Of a stretch of DNA of 9,510 nucleotides, positions 1 to 7,149 are shown one piece after another. The stretch covers positions 1 through 9,510 of the forward strand of contig JAIRMY010000098.1 of NCBI GenBank assembly GCA_031258335.1, written 5' to 3'. The DNA comes from Spirochaetaceae bacterium (GTDB lineage: Bacteria; Spirochaetota; Spirochaetia; Treponematales; Breznakiellaceae). A program made the position numbers and the translations under genes. The notes beneath the pieces were generated by a model, which was given only the letters and a program-made list of their open reading frames with translations, was not told the DNA's origin and ran no database searches. Position 1 is the first letter of the stretch, and every line of letters starts with the position of its first letter.

Positions 1-1565
1 CCTGAGCTCTTGACCCAGTGTATGGAATCTTCCGTCCATTGACCGTACAGAGTAGCGTTCACCGTGAACCAGTCCGCCGGAGTAAACTCACCGCCAAGAT
101 CCGCCCCAAACCCGTCTTCGGCCCTTAGAGTGGGGTTTCCGACAAACATACTGTCAAAACTCCGGTAGTAGAGGTCGTCAAAATCGGGGAACTTGAAACT
201 TCGGAAATAGTTGTTTTTCAGCGTAAGGACGGGGCTTACCTTCCAGTTAAACCCTAATTTTGGGACAAGTACGGCCTGTTTTACGTCCGTTACTGCCTTG
301 GCGGAGGCTATTATCAAAAAAGGTTCCCACGGCAAAAACTCACCTGTGAGGTACAAGCCTCCCTGATTTCCAGTCTTTATCGGATTGGTTTCCGTATCGC
401 TCCGTGAATTTATATGGAGGAAGCGCCAGTCCGCTCCAGTCCGCACGGTTATCTTAGGTGAGGGATACCAGCCCCAGCGGTTTATTGCGGTTATATAGTG
501 GTCGTTGCTACTAATGCCTATGCCGTAGCTTGTATCCGAAAACTGATAGCTGAACGAGGCTTCCGTGCTCAGGTTATCCCGAAATATAACCGGCGCGTTA
601 AACAGAATATTTTCCGTTACTTGGATGTCGTTTGAAACGGCATAGCCCTCCGAGTTGGGGGTTACGGGAAAGTTTTTGCGGGCGGTGTACAGCTTGGTAT
701 CGGAAAGCAGCGTTGTTGTATCGGTGAGATTCCATGCGAGCGAGGCCGCCGTCCCTCCATCCAGAACCTCGCTGCTGATTTTCCGGCGGGCAAAGCCGTA
801 GTCATCCTCGTACAGGTAGTGGTTGCCGGCGCGGTTTCCGAAAATTGACGCCTTCCACGAAAAAGCCTCCGCGCCGTATCCGGCAAAGAGGCTGAGGGAC
901 TGCATATCGAGTAAATCCTCGGCGTGAGGACTGCCCGGCGTTCCGTCTCCGTGTCGTTTGTTGTAGTACCCCGGGAGATAACCGGTATTTGATAACGCGC
1001 CGCCCCAGGATAGACCGGGGGGCTGTTTTTTTATCGTAACTATATTGATAACGCCGCCAAGCGCCCCCGACACGTTGTACTTCGTGTCCGAACCTCCGTA
1101 AATCACCTCGATGCGCTCAACGTTGTTCAAATCCACCTGACTCACATCGAATTCGCCGGAACGCGGGGAGTTTGCCGGTATGCCGTCTATAAGAATGGCT
1201 ATCCGCTCCGTGTCGAAACCCCGCATATTGAGTTCCGTCTGGCTGCCGTAAGCGCCGTAACGGGTAACGCTCATGTCCAGCGTCTCCTCAAGCAACGCGG
1301 CAAGATCCTGGGCGTTACGTTTTTCGATTTCCGCCTTTGTGATGACCGTCATCTGCTGGGTAGTTTCCGGCGTCCCGGTAAAGTCTAAACCCGCGTCCTC
1401 TCCAAAATCAAAGTATTCATCGTCTAACTCATCAGTCTCCTCGCCGGCTATGCCTGCGGTATCGGAGGAAGCGGACTGGACTTCGCTCTCCGTTTCCTGC
1501 GCTAAAACTCCGGCTGAAGAAAACATGAAGACGAGGCTGGCCATCCCATATATACGGAGGTTCAT
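1..1565 (-). CDS. btuB: TonB-dependent outer-membrane receptor, BtuB-type (cobalamin), C-terminus cut by window edge
   Basis: This is probably the outer-membrane, TonB-energised receptor for cobalamin. The frame opens with ATG at 1565 and stays open to the left edge (about 521 residues visible), so the last barrel strands are missing. Residues 1-22 look like a signal peptide ending GVLA|Q. A long acidic linker (about 23-60) comes before a plug domain at about 64-180. Plug hallmarks are QQMTVITKAEIEKRN, LNMRGFDTERIAILIDGIP, VERIEVIYGG and GALGGVINIVT. The rest alternates aromatic/polar strands, as a 22-strand barrel does. AGGGAA at 1572-1577, inside the end of the upstream gene, is its ribosome binding site. 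It lies 3 nt after the lipoprotein gene, and the cobalamin riboswitch at the head of that operon is what assigns the substrate. The sequence alone would support only 'TonB receptor'. The TonB box is not certain; residues about 57-65 are a candidate. Confidence 0.88.
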   Translation of the reverse strand, partial: MNLRIYGMASLVFMFSSAGVLAQETESEVQSASSDTAGIAGEETDELDDEYFDFGEDAGLDFTGTPETTQQMTVITKAEIEKRNAQDLAALLEETLDMSVTRYGAYGSQTELNMRGFDTERIAILIDGIPANSPRSGEFDVSQVDLNNVERIEVIYGGSDTKYNVSGALGGVINIVTIKKQPPGLSWGGALSNTGYLPGYYNKRHGDGTPGSPHAEDLLDMQSLSLFAGYGAEAFSWKASIFGNRAGNHYLYEDDYGFARRKISSEVLDGGTAASLAWNLTDTTTLLSDTKLYTARKNFPVTPNSEGYAVSNDIQVTENILFNAPVIFRDNLSTEASFSYQFSDTSYGIGISSNDHYITAINRWGWYPSPKITVRTGADWRFLHINSRSDTETNPIKTGNQGGLYLTGEFLPWEPFLIIASAKAVTDVKQAVLVPKLGFNWKVSPVLTLKNNYFRSFKFPDFDDLYYRSFDSMFVGNPTLRAEDGFGADLGGEFTPADWFTVNATLYGQWTEDSIHWVKSS

Positions 1566-1568
1566 TTA

Positions 1569-2339
1569 CTATTCCCTATCCTGCGGGATGACCACGCCCC
1601 ACGAGATAAACTCCGCCTCGTTTTCCACTGTGTTCACCACCACGGCTTCTTTCAGCGTAGCCGTCTCGGTATAGTAACTCTTTCCGGCGTAGAGGGCGGC
1701 GAGGTTAACGGCGTTGGCCATCTGTATGGTATTGCCGGACAGAACACGGTAGTAGATACCGAAGTATGGCCGTCCGCCGGACTTGGACTCAGTCCACCTG
1801 TCAAGCCACGCGGGGGCGCAGCCTTGCAGGTATTCGATGATGATAGCGCCCCGGTTCTGATCGTCGTTAAAGATGTTCACCGCCCGAACTATGCCTATGT
1901 AGCGGGTTGAGAAGTTTCCCCAGCCGCCGTTCCCTCCCGTGCCGTCGTCCTTCTCACCGTAAACGGTATCATCGTAAAAGACAAAGTAATCATCGGAAAC
2001 AGGGGCGTTGCCTATGTAAGTCGTATAGGGCGGGTCTCCCAAGTTCGGGAACAGGGGCTTTTTATTTTCCATTAGGGTTTCAAACTTCACCCATGTCCCG
2101 ATACGATAGCCGTCCAGCCTGCCCACACCCGCGTAGTGTGAGTACCAGACACCGGATAAATTTTTGAGTATACCCTCAAGAACAGCGTCCGGCTGGACAG
2201 AGTCCAACTTGTAGAGGGTCGAGGTTTTATCAGCGCCGCCGACTTTCCCGTAAGCGTTTTCGCAACCCACCTGAAAAATCACGCAACAGAGAACAATAGA
2301 AATAATGGAGATACTATAAAAGAGTCTTTTAATAAACAT
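1569..2339 (-). CDS. Secreted lipoprotein of the B12-uptake operon, family not recognised
   Basis: This is a 256-residue protein with a spirochaete-style lipoprotein signal. It has a basic start (MFIKR), a hydrophobic stretch at about 6-22 and the relaxed lipobox FQVGC with Cys26. The strict consensus wants Leu at -3, where this has Gln; spirochaete lipoboxes are known to be looser. The mature part is rich in Gly, Tyr and Trp (for example GVWYSHYAGVGRLDGYRIG, YFGIYYRVL) and reads as alternating beta strands, vaguely lipocalin-like. That fold is a guess. GGAGGG at 2345-2350 sits 5 nt before the ATG. The gene is first in the operon under the cobalamin riboswitch and directly precedes the TonB receptor, so a role in binding or handing over cobalamin at the cell surface or in the periplasm is inferred. 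It does not visibly resemble BtuF (periplasmic binding protein) or BtuG (beta propeller). It ends in tandem in-frame stops TAG TAA, then the ATG of the receptor. Confidence 0.85.
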   Translation of the reverse strand: MFIKRLFYSISIISIVLCCVIFQVGCENAYGKVGGADKTSTLYKLDSVQPDAVLEGILKNLSGVWYSHYAGVGRLDGYRIGTWVKFETLMENKKPLFPNLGDPPYTTYIGNAPVSDDYFVFYDDTVYGEKDDGTGGNGGWGNFSTRYIGIVRAVNIFNDDQNRGAIIIEYLQGCAPAWLDRWTESKSGGRPYFGIYYRVLSGNTIQMANAVNLAALYAGKSYYTETATLKEAVVVNTVENEAEFISWGVVIPQDRE

Positions 2340-2344
2340 AATGT

Positions 2345-2386
2345 CCCTCCGGCTTTATGCGAGCCGAGCGAAGCTTCTAATGCTTC
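2345..2386 (-). promoter_or_regulatory. Riboswitch expression platform: hairpin over the ribosome binding site
   Basis: On the minus strand CTCGGCT (2362-2368) can pair with AGCCGGAG (2347-2354) through a 7-nt loop, with one bulged G. This buries the GGAG of the Shine-Dalgarno sequence of the lipoprotein gene. Just upstream, GAAGC (2382-2386) and GCTTC (2370-2374) form a second small stem. No U-tract follows either stem, so control of translation start is more likely than transcription termination. The pairing is seen in the sequence; the switch mechanism is inferred. Confidence 0.6.
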
Positions 2387-2414
2387 AAAAACTGGAACTG
2401 CGCGATTCAACACC

Positions 2415-2610
2415 GCGGTATACCAATGTTTCCTGGCTTATGGATAAAAAATACCGCGCCTTCCCGGCTGTAAAAGTCTTAGCTTTTACGCGTCCGCCAG
2501 TGGCTTCCGCGGCATTCCCGCTTTTTAGCAATCCATCCACAGTTACGCAATAGCGAAGGATTAGAAAGGCTTCCCGCGCCTTTCACGCCTTACTTCCATT
2601 TTGTATACGC
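2415..2610 (-). promoter_or_regulatory. Cobalamin (B12) riboswitch aptamer
   Basis: Conserved blocks of the cobalamin riboswitch class (Rfam RF00174) occur in the right order on the minus strand. They are GGGAAGCC (about 2568-2575), AATCC (about 2558-2562), GCGTAACTGT (2539-2548), GAAGCCACTG (2498-2507), GGGAAGGC (2458-2465) and the B12 box AAGCCAGGAAACATTGG (2423-2439). A perfect 7-bp hairpin (GTAAAAG 2483-2489 with CTTTTAC 2470-2476) sits between CACTG and GGGAAGG, where the class carries its P6 arm. The ends close as P1: GCGTATAC (2603-2610) pairs with GTATACCGC (2415-2423) apart from one bulge, and AATG (2597-2600) pairs with CATT (2425-2428). It should lower expression of the lipoprotein and receptor when cobalamin is plentiful. 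Exact ends are estimates, and an internal ligand subtype cannot be assigned by eye. Confidence 0.9.
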
Positions 2611-2614
2611 TTTT

Positions 2615-2643
2615 ATAGTAACAGGCCGGTGCGGGTTTGTCAA
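2615..2643 (-). promoter_or_regulatory. Sigma70-type promoter of the B12-uptake operon
   Basis: A perfect -35 box TTGACA (2638-2643) and TACTAT (2615-2620) are separated by 17 bp on the minus strand. The predicted start point falls near 2607-2609, which is the first base of riboswitch stem P1. The agreement between promoter and aptamer supports both calls. Confidence 0.72.
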
Positions 2644-2744
2644 TTCAACCTGCTGTCCGCACAGCGATTCCGATTTCAACCGCCAGAAGGGGGTGTGGAC
2701 TGCACGGCGGGTTTGTGCGGTGCGTGTATAAGATATGGGGTTTC

Positions 2745-5354
2745 TCAGGTCTTACGCAACACGGAATCCACAAGGTTTTTCATCTTTTGGTCAACTGTTT
2801 TAGCTTCGGCGCTTGCCGCTTCTAACGCGGCGGCGTCTATGTAGTCAACGCCGTTACGCTTTTTTATCACCGTTTCTTCCGCGTTTGCGTCTTCTTCTTC
2901 GTCAGCCGCTTCTAAAAATTCAAGCTCGGCCCCGTCTTGGGGAAAAAATTGGAAGTACGATTGAGTGGCGGCATTGATTCGCGCCGGCGGATTCACTCTT
3001 TTTTGCGGTTTAACCTCCAGTGTTTTTACCGGCGTTTTATCTACGGCGGGAACTGTACTTTCGCGTTTATCCGCATCGTTACCTCTGTCTGTAAATTTTT
3101 CGTTCAACGGTGAGATTACATCTACATTAAAATCCTCTATAGGCTCGCTTCTGACAGGAGGGGAGAATTCTATTTTCATCGCTGTTTCGTCAATATCATC
3201 TTGTTTTGGGGAAATTTCAAACGTATGACTCTCAACCGCCTGCATCAAGAATCCGTCCGCGCCGTCCTCATCATCCGCATCTGCAAATTCCTCGACATTA
3301 TACAGCGGATCCATGCTGAAAACCGGAACCGGCGGCGACTCTTCCACGGCGCCGGGAATGAATTCTCCGTAACCGACTTCTTCCAAGTCCACCAGTCCGC
3401 CGGCATTATCGCTCAAAGTCTCCGGCACGGCATCCTGAAAAGGGTCTTCTTCAAGAATATCGCCGTTGAATACAGTGGGATTTTCATCTGCGCCGTTCAC
3501 GGTTTCCGGTACTTCCGGCGTTTCAGGTTTTCCGGATAGTTCCTCCCAAATTTCCGAAGGCTCCATCGCGGCGGTTTCCTCGGCGAGTTTACGCCATGCC
3601 TCGTTTTCAGAAGCCGCGGCGGTATCTTCGTCATATATAGTGGCCCACAAATATTTGGGGCTGTAAACATTCAGCGAAATATTTTCGGAATCGCTGTCGT
3701 TAAATTCTTCAACATCGTGCTGCCCACTGTCACCGGGTTCGCCTTTAGCAGCGGGTTCTGCGGGAAGCATATCCAAATCTTCATACTCCCATTCGGCCCC
3801 GCCCTGACGCGGAAATTCTTCCAGTTCATCGATTCCTTTAAGTTCTTCTACGCCGTCACCTTGCCCCTCATCCAAGGCTAGAATGCCTGTATCCTCATCG
3901 CTGAATTCCTCTACGTCGCTGTACTCGTCGCCGGAAACCGCGTCATCAAGCGGCTCCATATCTTCAACAGAATCGTCATCTAAAATCTCATCAATATCCG
4001 TGAGTTCTTCATCCGTGAGTTCTTCATCCGGAAGTTCTTCTAATTCATCGTCATTGCCGTCGTCCGCGGATTGAAAATCACTAAAGTCCGCAGGTTTTGC
4101 AGAAGTCAGCACACGGCTGAGAATGGCTTCGAGCTTAGCCTCGTCAAAAGTCGTTATCATACCCGTTCTGCTGCCTATCGCCGCAATGAGTCCATCCCAT
4201 GACCTGTTAAAAAATGAATCAATATAACTTTCTACATCACCGCCTTTCTTTATCTTGAGACCGCGGCATAACTCCTGTTTCACATCGGCGCGCCTCTGCT
4301 CAAGTTCACGCCGCCATACCGCCCAATCCATATCTCCCATAAGCTGATAGTATTCATGCATCAGGCTTACCTGAAGTTCCTTTAGCCTGTTTTGAACGAC
4401 GGCAACGGGATCCTGTTTTACATTGAATATGAGAAACATAACAACAAACAATGTGGTAAATACGGAGGCTATCATCAAGGCTTTAAGCGTATCGGGAAGC
4501 GTAAATAGTTTTTCCGATACTATAAGCCCTACAAATATACCCTGACTCGTTTTTGACGAAAGCAGAACCATTGGATTGGAGGGTGAGGCATAAATACGGC
4601 TCAAAGCAACAGCGCCGGACTCCCATACAGAGGCAACCGCCTTTTTTACCGCTTCAATCTCCATGCGTGGAATGCCTATTACTATTCCATTTGGCGATGA
4701 AATAGCGGAAATATCTACGGTCATTTTCGTAGGCGTGTTTTCCATGAGGCGTTCGCTGAACGCCCGTATAGAAATGGAAAACAGCGCTTCGCCTCGGTGT
4801 ATATCCATCGAATCATAAAACGGATAGTAAAATATAAGCCGCTCGGATTCTCCGTCAAATACAATGCGATGCATATTGATGCCGGAAAGCATCTGCTGAT
4901 CGAAAGGCAGATAACCTGTTACTTCGGGATAATTTTTGTACAAGATTGTTCCCGCACCGCTAAGAATTTGGTCGTCAGGATTAGTAGAATAGTGTATGCG
5001 ATCTCCCGACACGTCAACAAAACGCACCCATTGAAGTTCAGGCAGTGAAATTCCCAGAGAAGAAAATATTCTGCCGCGTTCATAAATATCTTCGCTGTCC
5101 TGATTTACCCAAAAACTATTTCTTATCGCATTTTCGTTCAAAACATCAGAAAAACGTTTCTGCAATTCGTAGAGGTAATTATCAATGAATTCCGTATCCG
5201 CCGCAAGATCATTATCCAGTTCGTTCAGAATGGATTTGCTGTAAAACCGCGTTTCTATTATGTCGAAAAGCCCCGTAAAAGAAAAAACGCAAAAACCCGC
5301 GAACAACAGGACGCAAATGAGTAGGCTAACTGCCGCTTTTCTCGCGATCGGCAA
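2745..5354 (-). CDS. Bitopic membrane protein with extracytoplasmic sensor-like domain and long acidic repeat tail, unknown function
   Basis: I do not recognise the family. From the preferred TTG start (5354, GGAG 9 nt upstream at 5363-5366) it has 869 residues. It has a transmembrane segment at about 8-30, an extracytoplasmic region at about 31-290 that looks like a sensor domain of the Cache sort (inference), and a second transmembrane segment at about 291-311. A helical, charged cytoplasmic region follows at about 312-425. The tail of about 400 residues is rich in Asp and Glu, low in complexity and probably disordered, and ends in a short basic stretch (about 829-869). The tail repeats short motifs: EELPD, EELTD, VEEFSDED, LEEFP, VEEFNDSD, VEEFADADDED. 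No kinase, HAMP, methyl-accepting or cyclase motif is visible, so it may be a docking or scaffold protein. The frame stays open upstream to another TTG at 5609, but those 85 residues come from a GC-rich palindromic spacer and look non-coding. It stands alone: a divergent gene lies upstream, and the B12 operon promoter lies about 100 bp downstream. Confidence 0.78.
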   Translation of the reverse strand: MPIARKAAVSLLICVLLFAGFCVFSFTGLFDIIETRFYSKSILNELDNDLAADTEFIDNYLYELQKRFSDVLNENAIRNSFWVNQDSEDIYERGRIFSSLGISLPELQWVRFVDVSGDRIHYSTNPDDQILSGAGTILYKNYPEVTGYLPFDQQMLSGINMHRIVFDGESERLIFYYPFYDSMDIHRGEALFSISIRAFSERLMENTPTKMTVDISAISSPNGIVIGIPRMEIEAVKKAVASVWESGAVALSRIYASPSNPMVLLSSKTSQGIFVGLIVSEKLFTLPDTLKALMIASVFTTLFVVMFLIFNVKQDPVAVVQNRLKELQVSLMHEYYQLMGDMDWAVWRRELEQRRADVKQELCRGLKIKKGGDVESYIDSFFNRSWDGLIAAIGSRTGMITTFDEAKLEAILSRVLTSAKPADFSDFQSADDGNDDELEELPDEELTDEELTDIDEILDDDSVEDMEPLDDAVSGDEYSDVEEFSDEDTGILALDEGQGDGVEELKGIDELEEFPRQGGAEWEYEDLDMLPAEPAAKGEPGDSGQHDVEEFNDSDSENISLNVYSPKYLWATIYDEDTAAASENEAWRKLAEETAAMEPSEIWEELSGKPETPEVPETVNGADENPTVFNGDILEEDPFQDAVPETLSDNAGGLVDLEEVGYGEFIPGAVEESPPVPVFSMDPLYNVEEFADADDEDGADGFLMQAVESHTFEISPKQDDIDETAMKIEFSPPVRSEPIEDFNVDVISPLNEKFTDRGNDADKRESTVPAVDKTPVKTLEVKPQKRVNPPARINAATQSYFQFFPQDGAELEFLEAADEEEDANAEETVIKKRNGVDYIDAAALEAASAEAKTVDQKMKNLVDSVLRKT
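3996..4040. repeat. Three tandem copies of a 15-bp repeat inside the acidic tail
   Basis: On the plus strand the unit ATCCGTGAGTTCTTC occurs at 3996-4010 and 4011-4025, identical. A third copy at 4026-4040 differs at two bases (ATCCGGAAGTTCTTC). The unit is a multiple of three, so copies encode the in-frame pentapeptide run EELPD-EELTD-EELTD and could change number without breaking the frame. Confidence 0.85.
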
Positions 5355-5409
5355 AATCTTATCTCCACTTAATTTGTAGCGGGGTTCATTGCTTGGCGCT
5401 GACCCCCAT

Positions 5410-5415
5410 ATTATA
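5410..5415 (-). promoter_or_regulatory. Possible -10 box for the acidic membrane protein gene
   Basis: A perfect TATAAT lies on the minus strand about 55 nt before the preferred TTG start, giving a leader of about 50 nt. No -35 box is found at 16-18 bp; that position falls inside the 14-bp palindrome at 5425-5455. The call rests on one hexamer but fits the shorter reading of the gene. Confidence 0.3.
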
Positions 5416-5424
5416 AATTTCTTT

Positions 5425-5455
5425 ACGGCGCAAGCCGCCGCGCGGCTTGCGCCGT
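5425..5455. repeat. Perfect 14-bp inverted repeat with 3-nt loop (REP-like palindrome, copy 1)
   Basis: ACGGCGCAAGCCGC (5425-5438) and its exact complement GCGGCTTGCGCCGT (5442-5455) flank a CGC loop. The inner core CAAGCCGC-N3-GCGGCTTG recurs at 7131-7149. There is no T-tract on either side, so it is not a standard intrinsic terminator. It could be a dispersed repetitive extragenic palindrome or an operator between the divergent genes. Confidence 0.75.
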
Positions 5456-5640
5456 TCCCCGCGTGTATGCGCGCCCCTGCTGTCCCGTACCGTGGGCAGG
5501 TGAACCCCGCTCCGGCGGCACTGCCTGCGCCGCATGACCGGCAACGGGAAACTGCGGAGCGGTTTGTGCCGGAAGAAGCGCAAGAAACAGCTTTTCTATT
5601 GTACAGCAAAGCTTAAAGCGTGAAAAGTAGCCCCGCGTCG
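5456..5640. other. GC-rich spacer without a supported gene
   Basis: This is the remainder of the 321-bp divergent spacer between the acidic membrane protein and the MATE gene. Open frames cross it on both strands, but their translations are Ala/Arg/Gly/Pro-rich and lack any domain or ribosome binding site. It contains imperfect inverted repeats, including CCGCTCCG near 5507-5514 with CGGAGCGG near 5554-5561. I see no RNA class that I recognise. Confidence 0.5.
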
Positions 5641-5669
5641 TTGACAAAAAAGCACAAAGCGTATACATT
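5641..5669 (+). promoter_or_regulatory. Sigma70-type promoter of the MATE gene
   Basis: A perfect TTGACA at 5641-5646 is followed by overlapping -10 candidates: TACATT at 5664-5669 (17-bp spacer) or TATACA at 5662-5667 (15-bp spacer). The start point would lie at about 5674-5677, at or next to the ATG at 5676, which implies a leaderless or nearly leaderless mRNA. Confidence 0.6.
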
Positions 5670-5675
5670 GAAAAC

Positions 5676-7037
5676 ATGAATGTTATGGGTGTCATGCCCA
5701 TAAACTCTCTGATACTTACCATGTCTATCCCAATGATGCTTTCGATGATGGTTCAGGCCTTGTACAATATCATCGATAGTATTTTTGTCGCCAGAATAAA
5801 TGAAAACGCGCTGACGGCGGTATCGCTCGCTTTTCCAATTCAAGCGTTGATAATTGGCATCGCGGTAGGAACAGGCGTAGGGATAAACGCGCTGCTTTCA
5901 AAGAGTTTAGGGGAACATGATTTTGAAAAAGTAAACAAATCGGCGGTAAACGGACTGTTCCTCTCATGGGTTTGTTCTGCGGTATTTCTCGCGGCGGGCG
6001 TTTTATTCTCAGAATTTTATTTTTTAACGCAGACTAATATAAGCGAAATAATCGAATATGGACGCGATTATATGTCCATAGTTTGTATTTTTTCATTCAC
6101 GGTTTTTAACCAAATTACGCTTGAACGCCTGTTATCGTCAACCGGAAAAACATTTTACGCGATGGTATCACAGTTGACGGGCGCTGTTGTAAACATCGCC
6201 CTCGATCCGATTTTTATTTTTGGTCTATTGGGCTGTCCCCGCATGGGCGTCAAAGGCGCGGCCATCGCGACAGTCATCGGAGAATGCTGCGGCGCTCTTA
6301 CAGCCCTTATTTTTAACCTCAAAGTAAACAAAGAGATTAAACTTTCGTTTAAGGGATTCAGACCGGACGGTAAAATAATAAAATCAATTTATGCCGTGGG
6401 CGTCCCTTCAATTCTGATGCAGTGCGTAGGCTCTCTGATGATATACGGGGTAAACCGGATTTTAATACTCTTTACCTCCACGGCAAACGCGGTGTTCGGC
6501 GTATTTTTCAGATTGCAAAGTTTTATATTTATGCCGCTGTTCGGCATGAACAACGCCATCATCCCGATAATCGCCTTTAACTACGGAGCGCGCAACAGGG
6601 ACAGGATAGTAAAAACGATAAAACTCAGCTTCGTGTACGCCGGTTGCATAATGACCGCCGGCCTCCTGCTGTTTCAACTGCTGCCCGCCCAAATGCTGCG
6701 GCTGTTTAACGCCACGTCCGATATGCTGGCAATAGGCGTCCCCGCATTCCGCATACTGAGCACTATATATATATTTGCCGGCTTCTGCATCGTCTCCGTC
6801 TCGGTGTTGCAGGCCATGGGAAACGCCATACACGGACTGGTCGTAGTTTCCGCTCGCCAGCTTCTTGTCTTGCTGCCCGCGGCCTGGCTTCTGTCCCTCA
6901 CAGGTCATCTCGAAGCGGTATGGCTGTCTTTCCCCATAGCCGAAATAGCATCGCTGGCAGCCTCGGCATTCTTCATAAAACGCCTATTCGCCACAAAACT
7001 CCGACCCGCCAGCGGGTTTAAAGGCGCTCCGCGCTAG
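5676..7037 (+). CDS. MATE-family multidrug/sodium antiporter (DinF/NorM/MepA type)
   Basis: This is an inner-membrane exporter of 453 residues, the usual length for the family, with about 12 hydrophobic segments in two similar halves. Family signatures are the first-half YNIIDSIFVARI followed by ALTAVSLAFPIQ, and NIALDPIFIFGL followed by MGVKGAAIATVIG. The second half has FGMNNAIIPIIAFNYGARN and VSVLQAMGNA. MATE proteins expel cationic drugs or metabolites in exchange for Na+ or H+; the substrate here cannot be read from sequence. The start is uncertain: ATG 5676, 5685 and 5694 are all in frame, none has a clear Shine-Dalgarno, and the promoter spacing favours 5676. It is transcribed alone, divergent from the acidic membrane protein, with similar palindromes on both sides. 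The first half is more AT-rich than the last third. Confidence 0.93.
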   Translation: MNVMGVMPINSLILTMSIPMMLSMMVQALYNIIDSIFVARINENALTAVSLAFPIQALIIGIAVGTGVGINALLSKSLGEHDFEKVNKSAVNGLFLSWVCSAVFLAAGVLFSEFYFLTQTNISEIIEYGRDYMSIVCIFSFTVFNQITLERLLSSTGKTFYAMVSQLTGAVVNIALDPIFIFGLLGCPRMGVKGAAIATVIGECCGALTALIFNLKVNKEIKLSFKGFRPDGKIIKSIYAVGVPSILMQCVGSLMIYGVNRILILFTSTANAVFGVFFRLQSFIFMPLFGMNNAIIPIIAFNYGARNRDRIVKTIKLSFVYAGCIMTAGLLLFQLLPAQMLRLFNATSDMLAIGVPAFRILSTIYIFAGFCIVSVSVLQAMGNAIHGLVVVSARQLLVLLPAAWLLSLTGHLEAVWLSFPIAEIASLAASAFFIKRLFATKLRPASGFKGAPR

Positions 7038-7100
7038 CGTCCCGAAAGCTGATTCCGGCTTCTGCGTTCAGGGTGGACTGGAATCTTGCTCCCATGTGTG

Positions 7101-7121
7101 GGTTGTGCCACCGGCACAACC
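7101..7121. repeat. Perfect 9-bp inverted repeat with 3-nt loop
   Basis: GGTTGTGCC (7101-7109), loop ACC, GGCACAACC (7113-7121). It has the same tight three-base-loop design as the neighbouring palindrome 9 bp downstream, so the two may form one composite element. Confidence 0.65.
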
Positions 7122-7130
7122 GCACAGCGG

Positions 7131-7149
7131 CAAGCCGCTACGCGGCTTG
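7131..7149. repeat. REP-like palindrome, copy 2 (CAAGCCGC-TAC-GCGGCTTG)
   Basis: A perfect 8-bp inverted repeat with a 3-nt loop. The arms are identical to the core of the palindrome at 5425-5455, and only the loop differs (TAC instead of CGC). Together the two copies bracket the MATE gene. Confidence 0.68.

Noticed and set aside
1273..1674. Plus-strand frame of 133 codons opposite the B12 receptor start
   Set aside because: It spans the junction of two well-supported minus-strand genes and has Ser-rich low-complexity content.
2650..2744. Terminator after the acidic membrane protein gene
   Set aside because: Only 4-bp or imperfect stems and no T-run on the minus strand; not convincing.
3201..3539. 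Plus-strand open frames opposite the acidic protein gene (also 2965-3228 and 3883-4074)
   Set aside because: Ser- and Phe-rich shadows produced by complementing Glu/Asp codons; no independent coding signal.
6462..6908. Open frame of 148 codons on the minus strand opposite the MATE gene
   Set aside because: Low-complexity Gln/Gly/His-rich translation without domain or ribosome binding site; it mirrors the codon pattern of a clear transporter gene.
7101..7149. Adjacent hairpins as an integron attC site or as an intrinsic terminator
   Set aside because: No paired R'/R'' core sites (GTTRRRY and RYYYAAC) in attC layout, no integrase gene in view, and no T-tract after either hairpin.
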